Source of the DNA: Aquabacterium sp.
GTDB lineage: Bacteria; Pseudomonadota; Gammaproteobacteria; Burkholderiales; Burkholderiaceae_C
Direction of reading: 5' to 3'
Length of the DNA: 14,063 nt
Assembly (NCBI GenBank): GCA_030654555.1
Contig: JAURXG010000578.1
Coordinates: forward strand, 1 to 14,063
Shown: in pieces, positions 1 to 6,284 of the stretch
How the letters are laid out: every line of letters starts with the position of its first letter
How positions within the stretch are numbered: the first letter of the stretch is position 1
Position numbers and translations under genes: made by a program
Notes under the pieces: generated by a model
The model's database searches: none
Told to the model about the DNA's origin: nothing
What the model saw: only the letters and a program-made list of their open reading frames with translations

Positions 1-2
1 GC

Positions 3-68
3 CGGCTGCGCGCGCCCCTGCTGGCGGCGGGTGCGGTCTCGGGCGCCGCCGCTGCCGCGTCGCGCTGA
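3..68 (+). CDS. Possible C-terminal end of an upstream gene (partial)
   Basis: One plus-strand frame is open from the left edge to a TGA at 66-68 and would encode about 21 Ala/Leu-rich residues ending in Ala-Ser-Arg. This fits the hydrophobic tail of a gene entering from the left and convergent with rluA, whose stop lies 20 bases further on. Open frames of this length are common by chance at this GC content, and no motif is visible, so the call is weak. The product cannot be named. Confidence 0.3.
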   Translation, partial: RLRAPLLAAGAVSGAAAAASR

Positions 69-87
69 GCACGCTGCCGGCGGCGCC

Positions 88-786
88 TCAGTACGGCGCC
101 GGGCTGCTGAAGCGGTGGCTGCCGGCCTCGTCGTCCCAGGCCAGCAGGCAGGCATGCAACAGCAGGCGCGGCGCGGCGGCCGCCCAGGCGGGCGGCGCGT
201 ACAGCGTGTCGCCCAGGATCGGATGGCCGATCGCCGCTAGGTGCACCCGCAGCTGGTGCGAGCGGCCGGTGACCGGCGTCAGCGCCAGCCGGCTGGTGCC
301 GCCGGCCGCGTCGCGCGAGAGCACCTGCCAGCGGGTGAGCGAGGGCTTGCCGAGGTCGTGGCTGACCTGCTGGCGCGGGCGGCGCGGCCAGTCGGCGGCC
401 AGCGGCAGGTCGATCTCGCCGGCCTCGTCGGCGGGCAGGCCGGCCACCACCGCCTCGTAGCGCTTGTGCATGCGGCGCTCGGCGAAGGCGATCGACAACG
501 CCCGCTGCATCGCCGCGCCGCGGCCGAACACCACCAGCCCCGAGGTGCCCATGTCGAGCCGGTGCACCACCAGCGCGTCGGCGCAGGCGGCCTGCACCCG
601 CGTGGCCAGGCAATCGGCGCGCTCGGGCCCGCGCCCCGGCACGCACAGCAGGCCGGCAGGCTTGTCGGCCACCAGCAGGCGCTGGTCCCGGTGCACCACG
701 GCCAGCGCGCTCGACGCATCGCCCGGTGGGTGGGTCGGCCGTCCGGTCGGCGAGGGCAGGGCAGTGGGGTGCACGCTGCGCAGCAT
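88..786 (-). CDS. rluA: RluA-family pseudouridine synthase
   Basis: Predicted to isomerise uridine to pseudouridine in 23S rRNA and, as in E. coli RluA, also in some tRNAs. The 232-aa product has the catalytic motif HRLDMGTSGL at residues 75-84 with the nucleophile Asp78. A VPGR segment lies at 49-52, DWPRRPRQ at 132-139, TGRSHQLRVHL at 173-183 and LGDTLY at 191-196, followed by APRLLLHA. The order and wording of these blocks match E. coli RluA (219 aa) better than RluC or RluD, and there is no S4 domain in front, as expected for RluA. The first 25 or so residues are Pro-rich and unconserved. No good ribosome-binding site precedes the ATG at 786, so the true start may be slightly downstream. 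The gene is divergent from the Spy-like gene, with 108 bp between them. The family is sure; the exact RNA target is inferred. Confidence 0.9.
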   Translation of the reverse strand: MLRSVHPTALPSPTGRPTHPPGDASSALAVVHRDQRLLVADKPAGLLCVPGRGPERADCLATRVQAACADALVVHRLDMGTSGLVVFGRGAAMQRALSIAFAERRMHKRYEAVVAGLPADEAGEIDLPLAADWPRRPRQQVSHDLGKPSLTRWQVLSRDAAGGTSRLALTPVTGRSHQLRVHLAAIGHPILGDTLYAPPAWAAAAPRLLLHACLLAWDDEAGSHRFSSPAPY

Positions 787-806
787 ACCCAGGCGGTGAC
801 AAGAAA

Positions 807-822
807 CGATACACGCCGATAC
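807..822. promoter_or_regulatory. Direct repeat, candidate OmpR-family response-regulator site
   Basis: Two identical hexamers CGATAC lie at 807-812 and 817-822, separated by ACGC, giving a 10-bp period. On the other strand this reads GTATCG-GCGT-GTATCG. OmpR/PhoB/CpxR-type regulators typically bind head-to-tail half-sites about one helical turn apart. The repeat sits in the divergent region in front of a cassette that encodes such a regulator. A weak -10-like GTGAAT at 843-848 would put the repeat at about -48 to -33, a usual activator position. Binding is inference. Confidence 0.45.
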
Positions 823-837
823 CGCAGCGACAGGACC

Positions 838-855
838 GGCCGGTGAATGCCGGCC
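838..855 (+). other. GC-rich hairpin in the 5' leader of the Spy-like gene
   Basis: GGCCGG at 838-843 and CCGGCC at 850-855 form a perfect 6-bp stem around a TGAATG loop, 39 bases before the ATG at 895. There is no T-tract, so it is not an intrinsic terminator. If transcription starts upstream it would be part of the leader. A strong ribosome-binding site, AGGAG at 884-888, lies beyond it. Confidence 0.4.
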
Positions 856-894
856 ACCATGAAGTCCTGTTCAACCTGCTTCTAGGAGCACCCC

Positions 895-1371
895 ATGAAG
901 ACCTGGCTCAAACGCACCCTGATCGCCCTGGCCAGCACCGGCGTGTTGCTCGGCGGCTTGGCCGCCTGCTCGCACCAGCGCCACCACGGCAGCCACGCCG
1001 CGATGAGCGAAGCCGAGCTCGTGCAGCTGAAGGCGCGCTTCATCCAGAAGGCCAGCGACAAGCTCGATCTGGATGCCGCCCAGCAGGCCCGCCTGGGCGT
1101 GCTGGCCGACGCGGTGAAGGACCAGCGCGCCGCGCTGCTGGCCGGCACGCCGAACCCGCGCGCCGACCTGCAGGCGCTGGTGGCCGGCCCGCAGTTCGAC
1201 CGCAGCCGCGCGCTGGCGCTGGTGGAGGGCAAGACCGGCGCATTGCGAGACAAGGCCCCGGCGGTGGTGACGGCGCTGGCCGACTTCTACGACAGCCTGA
1301 AGCCCGAGCAGCAGCAGAAGCTGCGTGAGCTGATGGCCCGCGGCCGCGGCCACGGGTGGGGACGCGGCTGA
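895..1371 (+). CDS. Spy/CpxP-like periplasmic protein, putative lipoprotein
   Basis: 158 aa. The signal peptide (positively charged MKTWLKR, then a hydrophobic stretch) ends in a lipobox LAAC with Cys25, so a lipid-anchored periplasmic location is predicted. The mature protein is mostly helical. It has the family's Gln-containing helical repeats: LDLDAAQQARL near residues 57-67 and LKPEQQQKL near 135-143, the latter resembling the LTxxQ motif of Spy/CpxP. Family members bind unfolded proteins or act as accessory sensors that restrain a partner kinase. A His cluster (H27, H30, H31, H34) directly follows the lipidated Cys, and the C-terminus is Gly/Arg/His-rich; both could bind metal. The start is supported by AGGAG 6 bases upstream. 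The response-regulator gene follows after 63 bases, so an accessory role for this two-component system is inferred. Chaperone versus metal-sensor function cannot be decided here. Confidence 0.8.
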   Translation: MKTWLKRTLIALASTGVLLGGLAACSHQRHHGSHAAMSEAELVQLKARFIQKASDKLDLDAAQQARLGVLADAVKDQRAALLAGTPNPRADLQALVAGPQFDRSRALALVEGKTGALRDKAPAVVTALADFYDSLKPEQQQKLRELMARGRGHGWGRG

Positions 1372-1434
1372 GCCTGCAGCCGGTGCGGCGATCCCGCCGT
1401 GCCGGCACCCACCGCCCGTGCGAGCATCCCGCCC

Positions 1435-2139
1435 ATGCACCGCCTGCTGCTGATCGACGACGACGAACACCTGGCGCCGCCGCTGGCGGCCTACCTGCGG
1501 CGCTTCGACTTCGCGCTGCAGTCGGCGCTGCGACCCAGCGACGGGCTGGCGCTGCTGGCCGGCGGCGGCTTCGACGCGGTGATCCTGGACGTGATGCTGC
1601 CCGAGATGGACGGCTTCGAGGTCTGCCGCCGCATCCGGCAGTCGGCTGCGCCGTTCCATGACATCCCGGTGCTGATGCTCACCGCCCGCGGCGAGCTGAG
1701 CGACCGCGTGGTCGGGCTGGAGCTGGGGGCCGACGACTACCTGCCCAAGCCCTTCGAGCCGCGCGAGCTGGCGGCGCGGCTGCAGACCATCCTGCGCCGT
1801 GCGAGGCCCGCGGCCGTGGCGGGCCCGGTCGACACCACGGTGCTGCAGTTCGACGGCCTGCGCATCGACACCGCGCGGCGCGAGGTGCAGCGCCAGGGCC
1901 GGCCGGTGGAGTTGACGGGCACCGAGTTCGAGCTGCTGCTGATGCTGGCGCGCGAGCCGCAGCGCGTGTTCAGCCGCGATCAGATCCTCAACCACCTGCG
2001 TGGCCGCGAGGCCGACCTCTACACCCGCGCGGTCGACCTGCTGGTGAGCCGGCTGCGTCGCAAGCTCGAGCCGCTGGACTGCATCAAGACGCTGCGCAAC
2101 GCCGGTTATGCGCTGGCGCTGGGCCGGGAGTCGGCATGA
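1435..2139 (+). CDS. OmpR-family two-component response regulator
   Basis: Cytoplasmic DNA-binding transcription factor activated by phosphorylation. The 234-aa product has a receiver domain (about 1-120) with acidic residues D8-D9, phospho-acceptor Asp52 in LDVMLPEMDG, Thr83 and Lys105 in the KPF motif. A winged-helix output domain (about 135-230) contains the block ELTGTEFELLLML and the recognition-helix region RAVDLLVSRLRRKL. I chose the ATG at 1435 because the receiver domain begins at MHRLLLIDDD; a GTG at 1399 would add 12 unconserved residues. The stop overlaps the kinase start in ATGA (2136-2139), indicating translational coupling. The layout of accessory protein, regulator and kinase resembles cpxP-cpxR-cpxA, but orthology to CpxR cannot be claimed from sequence reading alone. 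The repeat at 807-822 is the natural candidate for autoregulation. Confidence 0.93.
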   Translation: MHRLLLIDDDEHLAPPLAAYLRRFDFALQSALRPSDGLALLAGGGFDAVILDVMLPEMDGFEVCRRIRQSAAPFHDIPVLMLTARGELSDRVVGLELGADDYLPKPFEPRELAARLQTILRRARPAAVAGPVDTTVLQFDGLRIDTARREVQRQGRPVELTGTEFELLLMLAREPQRVFSRDQILNHLRGREADLYTRAVDLLVSRLRRKLEPLDCIKTLRNAGYALALGRESA

Positions 2140-3452
2140 CGGTGCCACCCCGGGCGGCGCGGCATGGCCGGTGGCGCTGGCCTGCCGGCTGGCGCCATTC
2201 GATCAAGGCCCGGCTGGTGGTGATGTTCCTGCTGCTGGCGCTGGGCACCACGGGGGTGTTCTTCGCCGGCACGCGCGAGCTGTTCTCCACCGGCTGGCGC
2301 GAGCTGGCGCGCCCGCTGGTGACCGACTACATCGACCGCCTGGCCGCCGAGATCGGCAGCCCGCCCGACCTGGCGCGCGCCCAGGCCCTGGTGCAACGCC
2401 TGCCGGTGGCGATCCGCATCGACGGGCCTGCGCTGCAGTGGGCCTCGCACCCGCACCGCGAGGCGCATGGCCCCTACGATCCGCAGTGGCGCGCGATGCT
2501 CGAGCGCCGCACCGCCGACGGCCACCGCATCCGCTTCGGCATCGCCGACCTGCGCTGGGACGAGCGCCCACGCTGGCTGGGCTGGGCCACGCTGGCGGCG
2601 CTGCTGGCGCTCACCGCGCTGTCCTGGGCCTATGCGCGGCGCCTGCTGCGCCCGCTCGACGACATCCACGCCGGGGCGCTGCGCTACGGCGCTGGCGATT
2701 TTTCACAGCCCATCGTGCCGCGGCGGCGCGACGAGCTGGGCGAGCTGGCCGACCAGGTGAACGCGATGGCGGCCAGCCTGCAGCACATGCTGGCCGGCCA
2801 GCGCGGGCTGCTGCTGGCCATCAGCCATGAGCTGCGCTCACCGCTGACGCGTGCCCGCCTGCATGCCGAGCTGCTGGACGAGGGCGAGCAGCGTGCCGCG
2901 CTGCTGCGCGACCTGGGCCAGATGCGCGACCTGATCGGCGACCTGCTCGAAGGCGAGCGTCTGGCCGGCGGTGCGGCTGCACTGCAGCGCGAAGCCGTCG
3001 ACCTCAACGCGCTGGTGCGCGAGCTGGTGGCCGCGCATTTCAGCGGGCGCGACATCACGCTGGCGCTGGATGCCCGCCTGCCGCCGCTGTGGCTGGACCG
3101 TGCGCGCCTGCAGTTGCTGGTGCGCAACCTGCTGGACAACGCGCTGCGCCACGGCGGCGGCACGCCGGTGCAGCTGCGCACGGCGGCCGATGCCGGCGGC
3201 TGGCGTCTGGCAGTGCGTGACCAGGGCGCCGGCGTGGACGCCACCGCGCTGCAGCGGCTGGGCGAGCCGTTCTACCGGCCCGATGCGGCGCGCACGCGCT
3301 CGGCCGGCGGCGTGGGGCTGGGCCTGCACCTGTGCCGGCTGGTGGCGTCGTCGCACGGCGGCACGCTGCAACTGCGCAACGCGGCGCCGGGGCTGGAGGT
3401 CAGCCTGTGGCTGCCGGCGCCGACAGCCTCTGCGCCGAGCGCGCCAGCGTGA
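2136..3452 (+). CDS. Membrane sensor histidine kinase, HAMP/HisKA/HATPase
   Basis: 438 aa, inner membrane. A basic N-terminus precedes TM1 (about 24-45). A periplasmic sensor segment of about 100 residues follows, then TM2 (about 148-168), a HAMP linker starting near LLRPLDDI (170-177), and HisKA with phospho-acceptor His231 in SHELRSPLTRAR. The ATPase domain has the N-box NLLDNALRHG (331-340), the DQGAG motif (362-366), the F-box EPFYRPD (377-383) and the G2 box GGVGLGL (391-397), so all catalytic elements are present. It should autophosphorylate and pass phosphate to Asp52 of the regulator encoded immediately upstream. The small periplasmic domain has no motif I recognise, so the stimulus is unknown; an envelope or metal signal is a guess from the Spy-like neighbour. 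The last 53 bases overlap the 3' end of the convergent DUF3047 gene. Confidence 0.93.
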   Translation: MTVPPRAARHGRWRWPAGWRHSIKARLVVMFLLLALGTTGVFFAGTRELFSTGWRELARPLVTDYIDRLAAEIGSPPDLARAQALVQRLPVAIRIDGPALQWASHPHREAHGPYDPQWRAMLERRTADGHRIRFGIADLRWDERPRWLGWATLAALLALTALSWAYARRLLRPLDDIHAGALRYGAGDFSQPIVPRRRDELGELADQVNAMAASLQHMLAGQRGLLLAISHELRSPLTRARLHAELLDEGEQRAALLRDLGQMRDLIGDLLEGERLAGGAAALQREAVDLNALVRELVAAHFSGRDITLALDARLPPLWLDRARLQLLVRNLLDNALRHGGGTPVQLRTAADAGGWRLAVRDQGAGVDATALQRLGEPFYRPDAARTRSAGGVGLGLHLCRLVASSHGGTLQLRNAAPGLEVSLWLPAPTASAPSAPA

Positions 3453-4269
3453 TGTCGCCGTACCAGGCCTCGAGGTCGAGCTTCAGCGCATCGGCGTCGG
3501 TGAGCACGCCCACGCCGACCACCGGCCCCGGCGCCTCGCCGAACACCCGTCGGTAGTCGGCCACCACGTCGCGCTGGTAGTGCAGCCAGCGCCCGGCGCG
3601 CTGCGGGCCCGATTCGACGGTGAGGTACTGGATGCGCGCGGTGCGGTGGTTGCGGTGCACCGATTCGGGCGCATGGCGGCCGCCATCCCACACGTACATC
3701 AGCGTGGCATAGGGCAGGCGCTGGCCGGTGAACAGCTCGACCTGCTCGTAGAACAGCCGGTCGCGCAGCGGCAGCCGGGTTTCGTCGCCGCCAAACGCCA
3801 GGATCAGCCGGGCGGGGCAGTCGTCGTGCTCGGCCGCCGCCACGTCGGCCTGCACGGGCACCTGGCTGACCCGCCAGCTGAAGTGCAGGTGGCCGAAATC
3901 GGCGGGGTCGATGTGCACCGCGCAGCGCAGCCCGGTGGCCGACGCCGCCGCGCGCGCATGCAGCACCCGGCGCTGGCCATCGCGCACCACCGCGTAGCGG
4001 GTGCGGGTGAGGTCGCGGCGCAGCGCGTAAGGCCGCCAGCCGGCGGGTGCGCCACCGGTGGCGGCGCTGGAGAACGGCAGCACCTGCGTGGCCGGCGGCG
4101 CCGTCGTGTCAGCGGCGGCGGAAGCGGCGGGCTCGGTCGGCGCCGTGGCGCAGCCGCCCAGCCCGGCCAGGGCGGCACTCCAGCCCGCGGCACCGGCCAG
4201 CCAGGCGCGGCGGTCGCACGATCCGCGGTCCACCGCAGGGCCTGCCACCGGTCCAAGACGTGACTTCAT
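3400..4269 (-). CDS. DUF3047 exported protein, probable Tat-type lipoprotein
   Basis: 289 aa of unknown function. The N-terminus carries a twin-arginine-like motif DRRAWL (R20-R21), then a hydrophobic segment and a lipobox LGGC with Cys40, followed by a low-complexity Ala/Thr/Pro linker (41-60). Export by the Tat route and lipid anchoring are therefore predicted. The rest matches what I remember of DUF3047: LHFSWRV (about 128-134), an acidic DDCPARLILAFGGD block with an Asp pair (about 148-161), LMYVWDGG (about 189-196), an arginine-rich HRNHRTARIQYLTVESG block, and a C-terminal VGVGVLTDADALKLDLEAWYGDI segment, typical of a jelly-roll-like fold. The first ATG is used, although only a weak GGTGG-type ribosome-binding site precedes it. 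The gene is convergent with the kinase gene and overlaps it by 53 bp, so read-through would produce antisense RNA. No catalytic role can be assigned. Confidence 0.8.
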   Translation of the reverse strand: MKSRLGPVAGPAVDRGSCDRRAWLAGAAGWSAALAGLGGCATAPTEPAASAAADTTAPPATQVLPFSSAATGGAPAGWRPYALRRDLTRTRYAVVRDGQRRVLHARAAASATGLRCAVHIDPADFGHLHFSWRVSQVPVQADVAAAEHDDCPARLILAFGGDETRLPLRDRLFYEQVELFTGQRLPYATLMYVWDGGRHAPESVHRNHRTARIQYLTVESGPQRAGRWLHYQRDVVADYRRVFGEAPGPVVGVGVLTDADALKLDLEAWYGDITLARSAQRLSAPAATG

Positions 4270-4330
4270 GCCACCACCACCCCATCAAGACGGCAACGCC
4301 GAGGGCGGCATGGTAGCGGCGGTCGAGGCC

Positions 4331-4360
4331 GCCCGCATCCCCGGGCTTGCCGGGGTGGGC
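4331..4360 (-). terminator. Imperfect GC hairpin downstream of the 86-aa gene
   Basis: GCCC (4331-4334) pairs with GGGC (4357-4360), and CCCCGG (4339-4344) with CCGGGG (4350-4355). Together they form a long, slightly bulged stem beginning 9 bases past the minus-strand stop at 4370. There is no T-tract, so this would be an atypical or Rho-assisted stop, or simply a 3'-end stabilising hairpin. Confidence 0.35.
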
Positions 4361-4369
4361 TGGCGAGAC

Positions 4370-4630
4370 TCAGCGTCCCACGCCGTCCATCGAGCGCAGC
4401 GCGGCAGCGCGCAGGTCGGCCGCGAAGCCGGGCTCGGAACTCTCGATGCGGTTGGCCCAGGCCAGCACGTCTTCGGCGTCGCGGGGCTCTTCCTGCTTCA
4501 TGCTGAGCTGCCAGCGGTCGAGCCGGCGCAGGCGCTCGATCAGGAAGGCGGCCAGATTGCCGAACCACAGCGAGCCACGGGGGATGGTCAGGCGCGCCGG
4601 TCGGCCGAAGGTCATCGAAGCACTGGTCAT
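4370..4630 (-). CDS. Small conserved-looking protein of unknown function
   Basis: I do not recognise this 86-aa product. It is soluble-looking and charged, with a central amphipathic helix (LAAFLIERLRRLDRW, residues 26-40), an acidic stretch QEEPRDAEDVLAWANRIES (46-64), and a C-terminal AADLRAAALRSMD segment that looks helical. There is no signal peptide, no Cys, and no His cluster. The ATG at 4630 is preferred over one five codons later because GGAG lies 8 bases upstream. Upstream are a good -10 (TATACT on the minus strand, 4683-4688) and an FNR/CRP-like palindrome (4722-4735), so it is probably a separately transcribed, regulated gene. Coding character (W, F and E use, G/C at third positions) supports a real gene. 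A small regulatory or stress-response protein is a guess. Confidence 0.75.
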   Translation of the reverse strand: MTSASMTFGRPARLTIPRGSLWFGNLAAFLIERLRRLDRWQLSMKQEEPRDAEDVLAWANRIESSEPGFAADLRAAALRSMDGVGR

Positions 4631-4682
4631 GAGGATTACTCCGTCGTGTTGCAGAACCCGGGTTGGGTTCATGTTGCAGTGC

Positions 4683-4688
4683 AGTATA
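4683..4688 (-). promoter_or_regulatory. Candidate -10 element of the 86-aa gene
   Basis: Minus-strand TATACT matches the sigma-70 -10 consensus at five of six positions in an AT-richer island. No -35 hexamer of quality lies 16-18 bp upstream, which suggests activator dependence. Transcription would begin near 4676, leaving a leader of about 46 bases. Confidence 0.5.
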
Positions 4689-4721
4689 GGGTTTTCCCTT
4701 GATTTGTGTGCGACGCGGGTT

Positions 4722-4735
4722 TTGAGATCGGTCAA
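4722..4735. promoter_or_regulatory. FNR/CRP-superfamily-like palindrome
   Basis: TTGA at 4722-4725 and TCAA at 4732-4735 are separated by six bases (GATCGG), the spacing and half-sites of an FNR/Anr/Dnr box (TTGAT-N4-ATCAA; eight of ten defined positions match). It lies between the divergent 86-aa gene and the 14-aa ORF. Its centre would be about 52 bases upstream of the predicted minus-strand start, which is not one of the classic FNR positions, so either the start site or the site call may be off. Confidence 0.4.
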
Positions 4736-4814
4736 GCGCTGCGTGCAGTGCGTCACGACTGATGCGCGCCAGCGGCACCGCGAACGCCCAGGGCGGCTGG
4801 GCGACACCGGGTGC

Positions 4815-4844
4815 TTGACGCACTGGCCGCTGCCCGCGGACACT
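4815..4844 (+). promoter_or_regulatory. Weak candidate promoter for the 14-aa ORF
   Basis: TTGACG at 4815-4820 matches five of six -35 positions. GACACT at 4839-4844, 18 bases on, is a poor -10 (three of six). If used, transcription would start near 4851 and give a leader of about 30 bases before the ATG at 4881. Confidence 0.3.
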
Positions 4845-4880
4845 CTGGGTTCTTCATCCACCGACTTCAAGGAGAGTGCC

Positions 4881-4925
4881 ATGACCCAGATCGCCATTGC
4901 CGCCTTGTCGGTTCGCGCGCGCTGA
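4881..4925 (+). CDS. 14-codon leader-like ORF with a perfect Shine-Dalgarno
   Basis: The ORF encodes MTQIAIAALSVRAR and stops at TGA 4923-4925. It is preceded by AAGGAG at 4869-4874, six bases from the ATG, the best ribosome-binding site in the window and better than that of rsgA. A 7-bp perfect GC hairpin (4939-4957) begins 13 bases after the stop, and further hairpins follow before rsgA at 5160. This is the geometry of a leader peptide that couples translation to RNA folding. The residues are rich in Ile and Ala, but no run of one amino acid points to a particular charged-tRNA signal. It could also be the remnant of a decayed gene. Similarity searches rarely work at this length. Confidence 0.4.
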   Translation: MTQIAIAALSVRAR

Positions 4926-5159
4926 TCCTGCGCCGCCCGGGCGCCTTGCCGGCGCCCATCGTCCGGCCCCCCGCCGGCTGATCCCTGCAGCGCCGCTCCT
5001 CGGCGCCCGCGAATCCGACCCCCGCCACCGCTGGCGGCCTGCGCCTGGCGCAGCCGCTGTCTGGCAGCCCCCGCCGTTGCGGCGCCGCTGCCGTTGGCTG
5101 GACGGTTCGGTGTCGCCGCCGTGCGACCGCGCCGTCCGGCGTTCAGGATTGAACATTCC

Positions 5160-6284
5160 ATGATCGAGCACATCGATTTCGAGGCCTTGTCGACCATCGG
5201 GCTGGGCGAGGCCATGCGGGCCCAGCTGGCCTGCGGCGTGGCCGACCCCCAGGCGCGCCCGATGCGGCTGGTGGAGGTGCAGCGTGAGCACCTGCTGCTG
5301 CACGATGGCCGCCAGACGCATCGCGCGCGCTGCAGCACCGCGCTGCAGCGTGATCTGCAGGCGCAGGACGAGGCGCTGGCGGTCGGCGACTGGGTGCTGG
5401 CCCGGGCCGACGAGCCCGGCGGTTGCTGCATCACCTGCCGGCTGCTGCCTGGGCGCCGCATCGTGCGCCGCACCAGCGGTGGGCGGGCCAACGACGCCCG
5501 GGGTGGCATCCACCGCCAGGTGCTGGTGAGCAACGTCGACACCGCGCTGCTGGTGATGGGGCTGGACCACGACTTCCAGCTGCGCCGCCTCGAGCGTTAC
5601 CTGGCGCTGGTGCGCCTGGCGGGCGTGGCGGCGGTGCTGGTGCTGAGCAAGGCCGACACGGTGACACCCGAGCTGGCCGCGCGCCGCCTGGCCGAGGCGG
5701 GCGAGGTGCTGCCGGCCGGCATGCCGGTGCTGGCGATGGACGTGCGCCAGGGCTCGGCGGCCACCGCGCTGGCCGCCTGGCTGCAGCCGGGGCAGACGCT
5801 GGTGCTGCTGGGCAGCAGCGGCGCGGGCAAGAGCACGCTGGCGAACAGCCTGACGCTGGCCTTCAGCGGCCAGGCCGATCGCGACACCGGCGCGGTGCGT
5901 GCCGACGACAGCCGCGGCCGCCACACCACCACGGTGCGCACGCTGCTGCCGCTGCCGGGCGGCGCCTGCGTCATCGACACGCCGGGCCTGCGCGCGCTGC
6001 GGCTCGACGTGGAAGACGCCGACCAGCTGGCCGACGCCTTCGGCGACGTGGCGCGGCTGGCGCCGATGTGCCGCTTTCGCGACTGCCAGCACCAGCAGGA
6101 GCCCGGCTGCGCGGTGCGCGAGGCGGTGGACGAGCCGCGGCTGCGCAACTTCCACAAGCTGCTGCGCGAGGCCCGGCGCGACAGCCTCACGCAGCTCGAA
6201 CGGCGCGAGCAGCTGGCGCAGTGGAAGGCGCGTGGCCGCGCCGCCCAGGCCCGGGTGCGTGGCAAGCGCGGGGATGCTGCCTGA
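5160..6284 (+). CDS. rsgA: Ribosome small-subunit GTPase RsgA
   Basis: RsgA (YjeQ) is a circularly permuted GTPase that binds late 30S precursors and promotes their maturation. The 374-aa product has an N-terminal OB-fold region (about 35-105), then G4-like SKAD (163-166), P-loop GSSGAGKST (218-226), the RGRHTTT G2 segment (252-258) and DTPG G3 (273-276), in the permuted order that defines the family. A zinc-binding knuckle follows: C304, C309, H311 and C317. The basic C-terminal helix (KARGRAAQARVRGKR) may contact rRNA. The ATG at 5160 fits the domain start and has AGGA at 5145-5148; the frame is open upstream to 5094 and beyond, but that stretch is not protein-like. The long GC-rich leader and the 14-aa ORF upstream may regulate it. 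The cyclase gene starts 89 bases downstream. Confidence 0.95.
   Translation: MIEHIDFEALSTIGLGEAMRAQLACGVADPQARPMRLVEVQREHLLLHDGRQTHRARCSTALQRDLQAQDEALAVGDWVLARADEPGGCCITCRLLPGRRIVRRTSGGRANDARGGIHRQVLVSNVDTALLVMGLDHDFQLRRLERYLALVRLAGVAAVLVLSKADTVTPELAARRLAEAGEVLPAGMPVLAMDVRQGSAATALAAWLQPGQTLVLLGSSGAGKSTLANSLTLAFSGQADRDTGAVRADDSRGRHTTTVRTLLPLPGGACVIDTPGLRALRLDVEDADQLADAFGDVARLAPMCRFRDCQHQQEPGCAVREAVDEPRLRNFHKLLREARRDSLTQLERREQLAQWKARGRAAQARVRGKRGDAA

Larger units (their letters stand above)
4631..5159. other. Long intergenic region between the 86-aa gene and rsgA
   Basis: No conventional gene is visible in these 529 bases. The left part (about 4660-4740) is clearly less GC-rich than the surroundings and carries the minus-strand promoter elements and the FNR-like palindrome. 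The middle (4815-4925) holds a plus-strand -35-like hexamer, a perfect Shine-Dalgarno sequence and a 14-codon ORF. The right part (4926-5159) is very GC-rich with several hairpins: GGGCGCC/GGCGCCC (4939-4957), CCGGC/GCCGG (4963-4977), CCGCCA/TGGCGG (5022-5037) and GGCAGC/GCTGCC with an inner stem (5063-5092). The frame shared with rsgA happens to be open throughout 4926-5159, but the translation is Pro/Arg/Ala-rich and does not look like protein. Confidence 0.6.

Noticed and set aside
1399..1434. GTG start for the response regulator
   Set aside because: It adds 12 residues (MPAPTARASIPP) before the receiver domain and has no ribosome-binding site; ATG at 1435 fits the family start.
871..2148. 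Long open frame (425 aa) on the minus strand opposite the Spy-like and response-regulator genes
   Set aside because: It is a high-GC shadow: its translation is rich in Gln, Arg, His and Ala without domains, while the plus-strand frames carry clear receiver and winged-helix motifs.
4926..5159. Reading the 14-aa ORF through its stop into rsgA as one longer protein (stop read-through or recoding)
   Set aside because: The frame is open and in phase with rsgA, but the intervening translation is Pro/Arg/Ala-rich and unlike RsgA N-termini, and no recoding signal is visible. Open frames are common by chance at this GC content.
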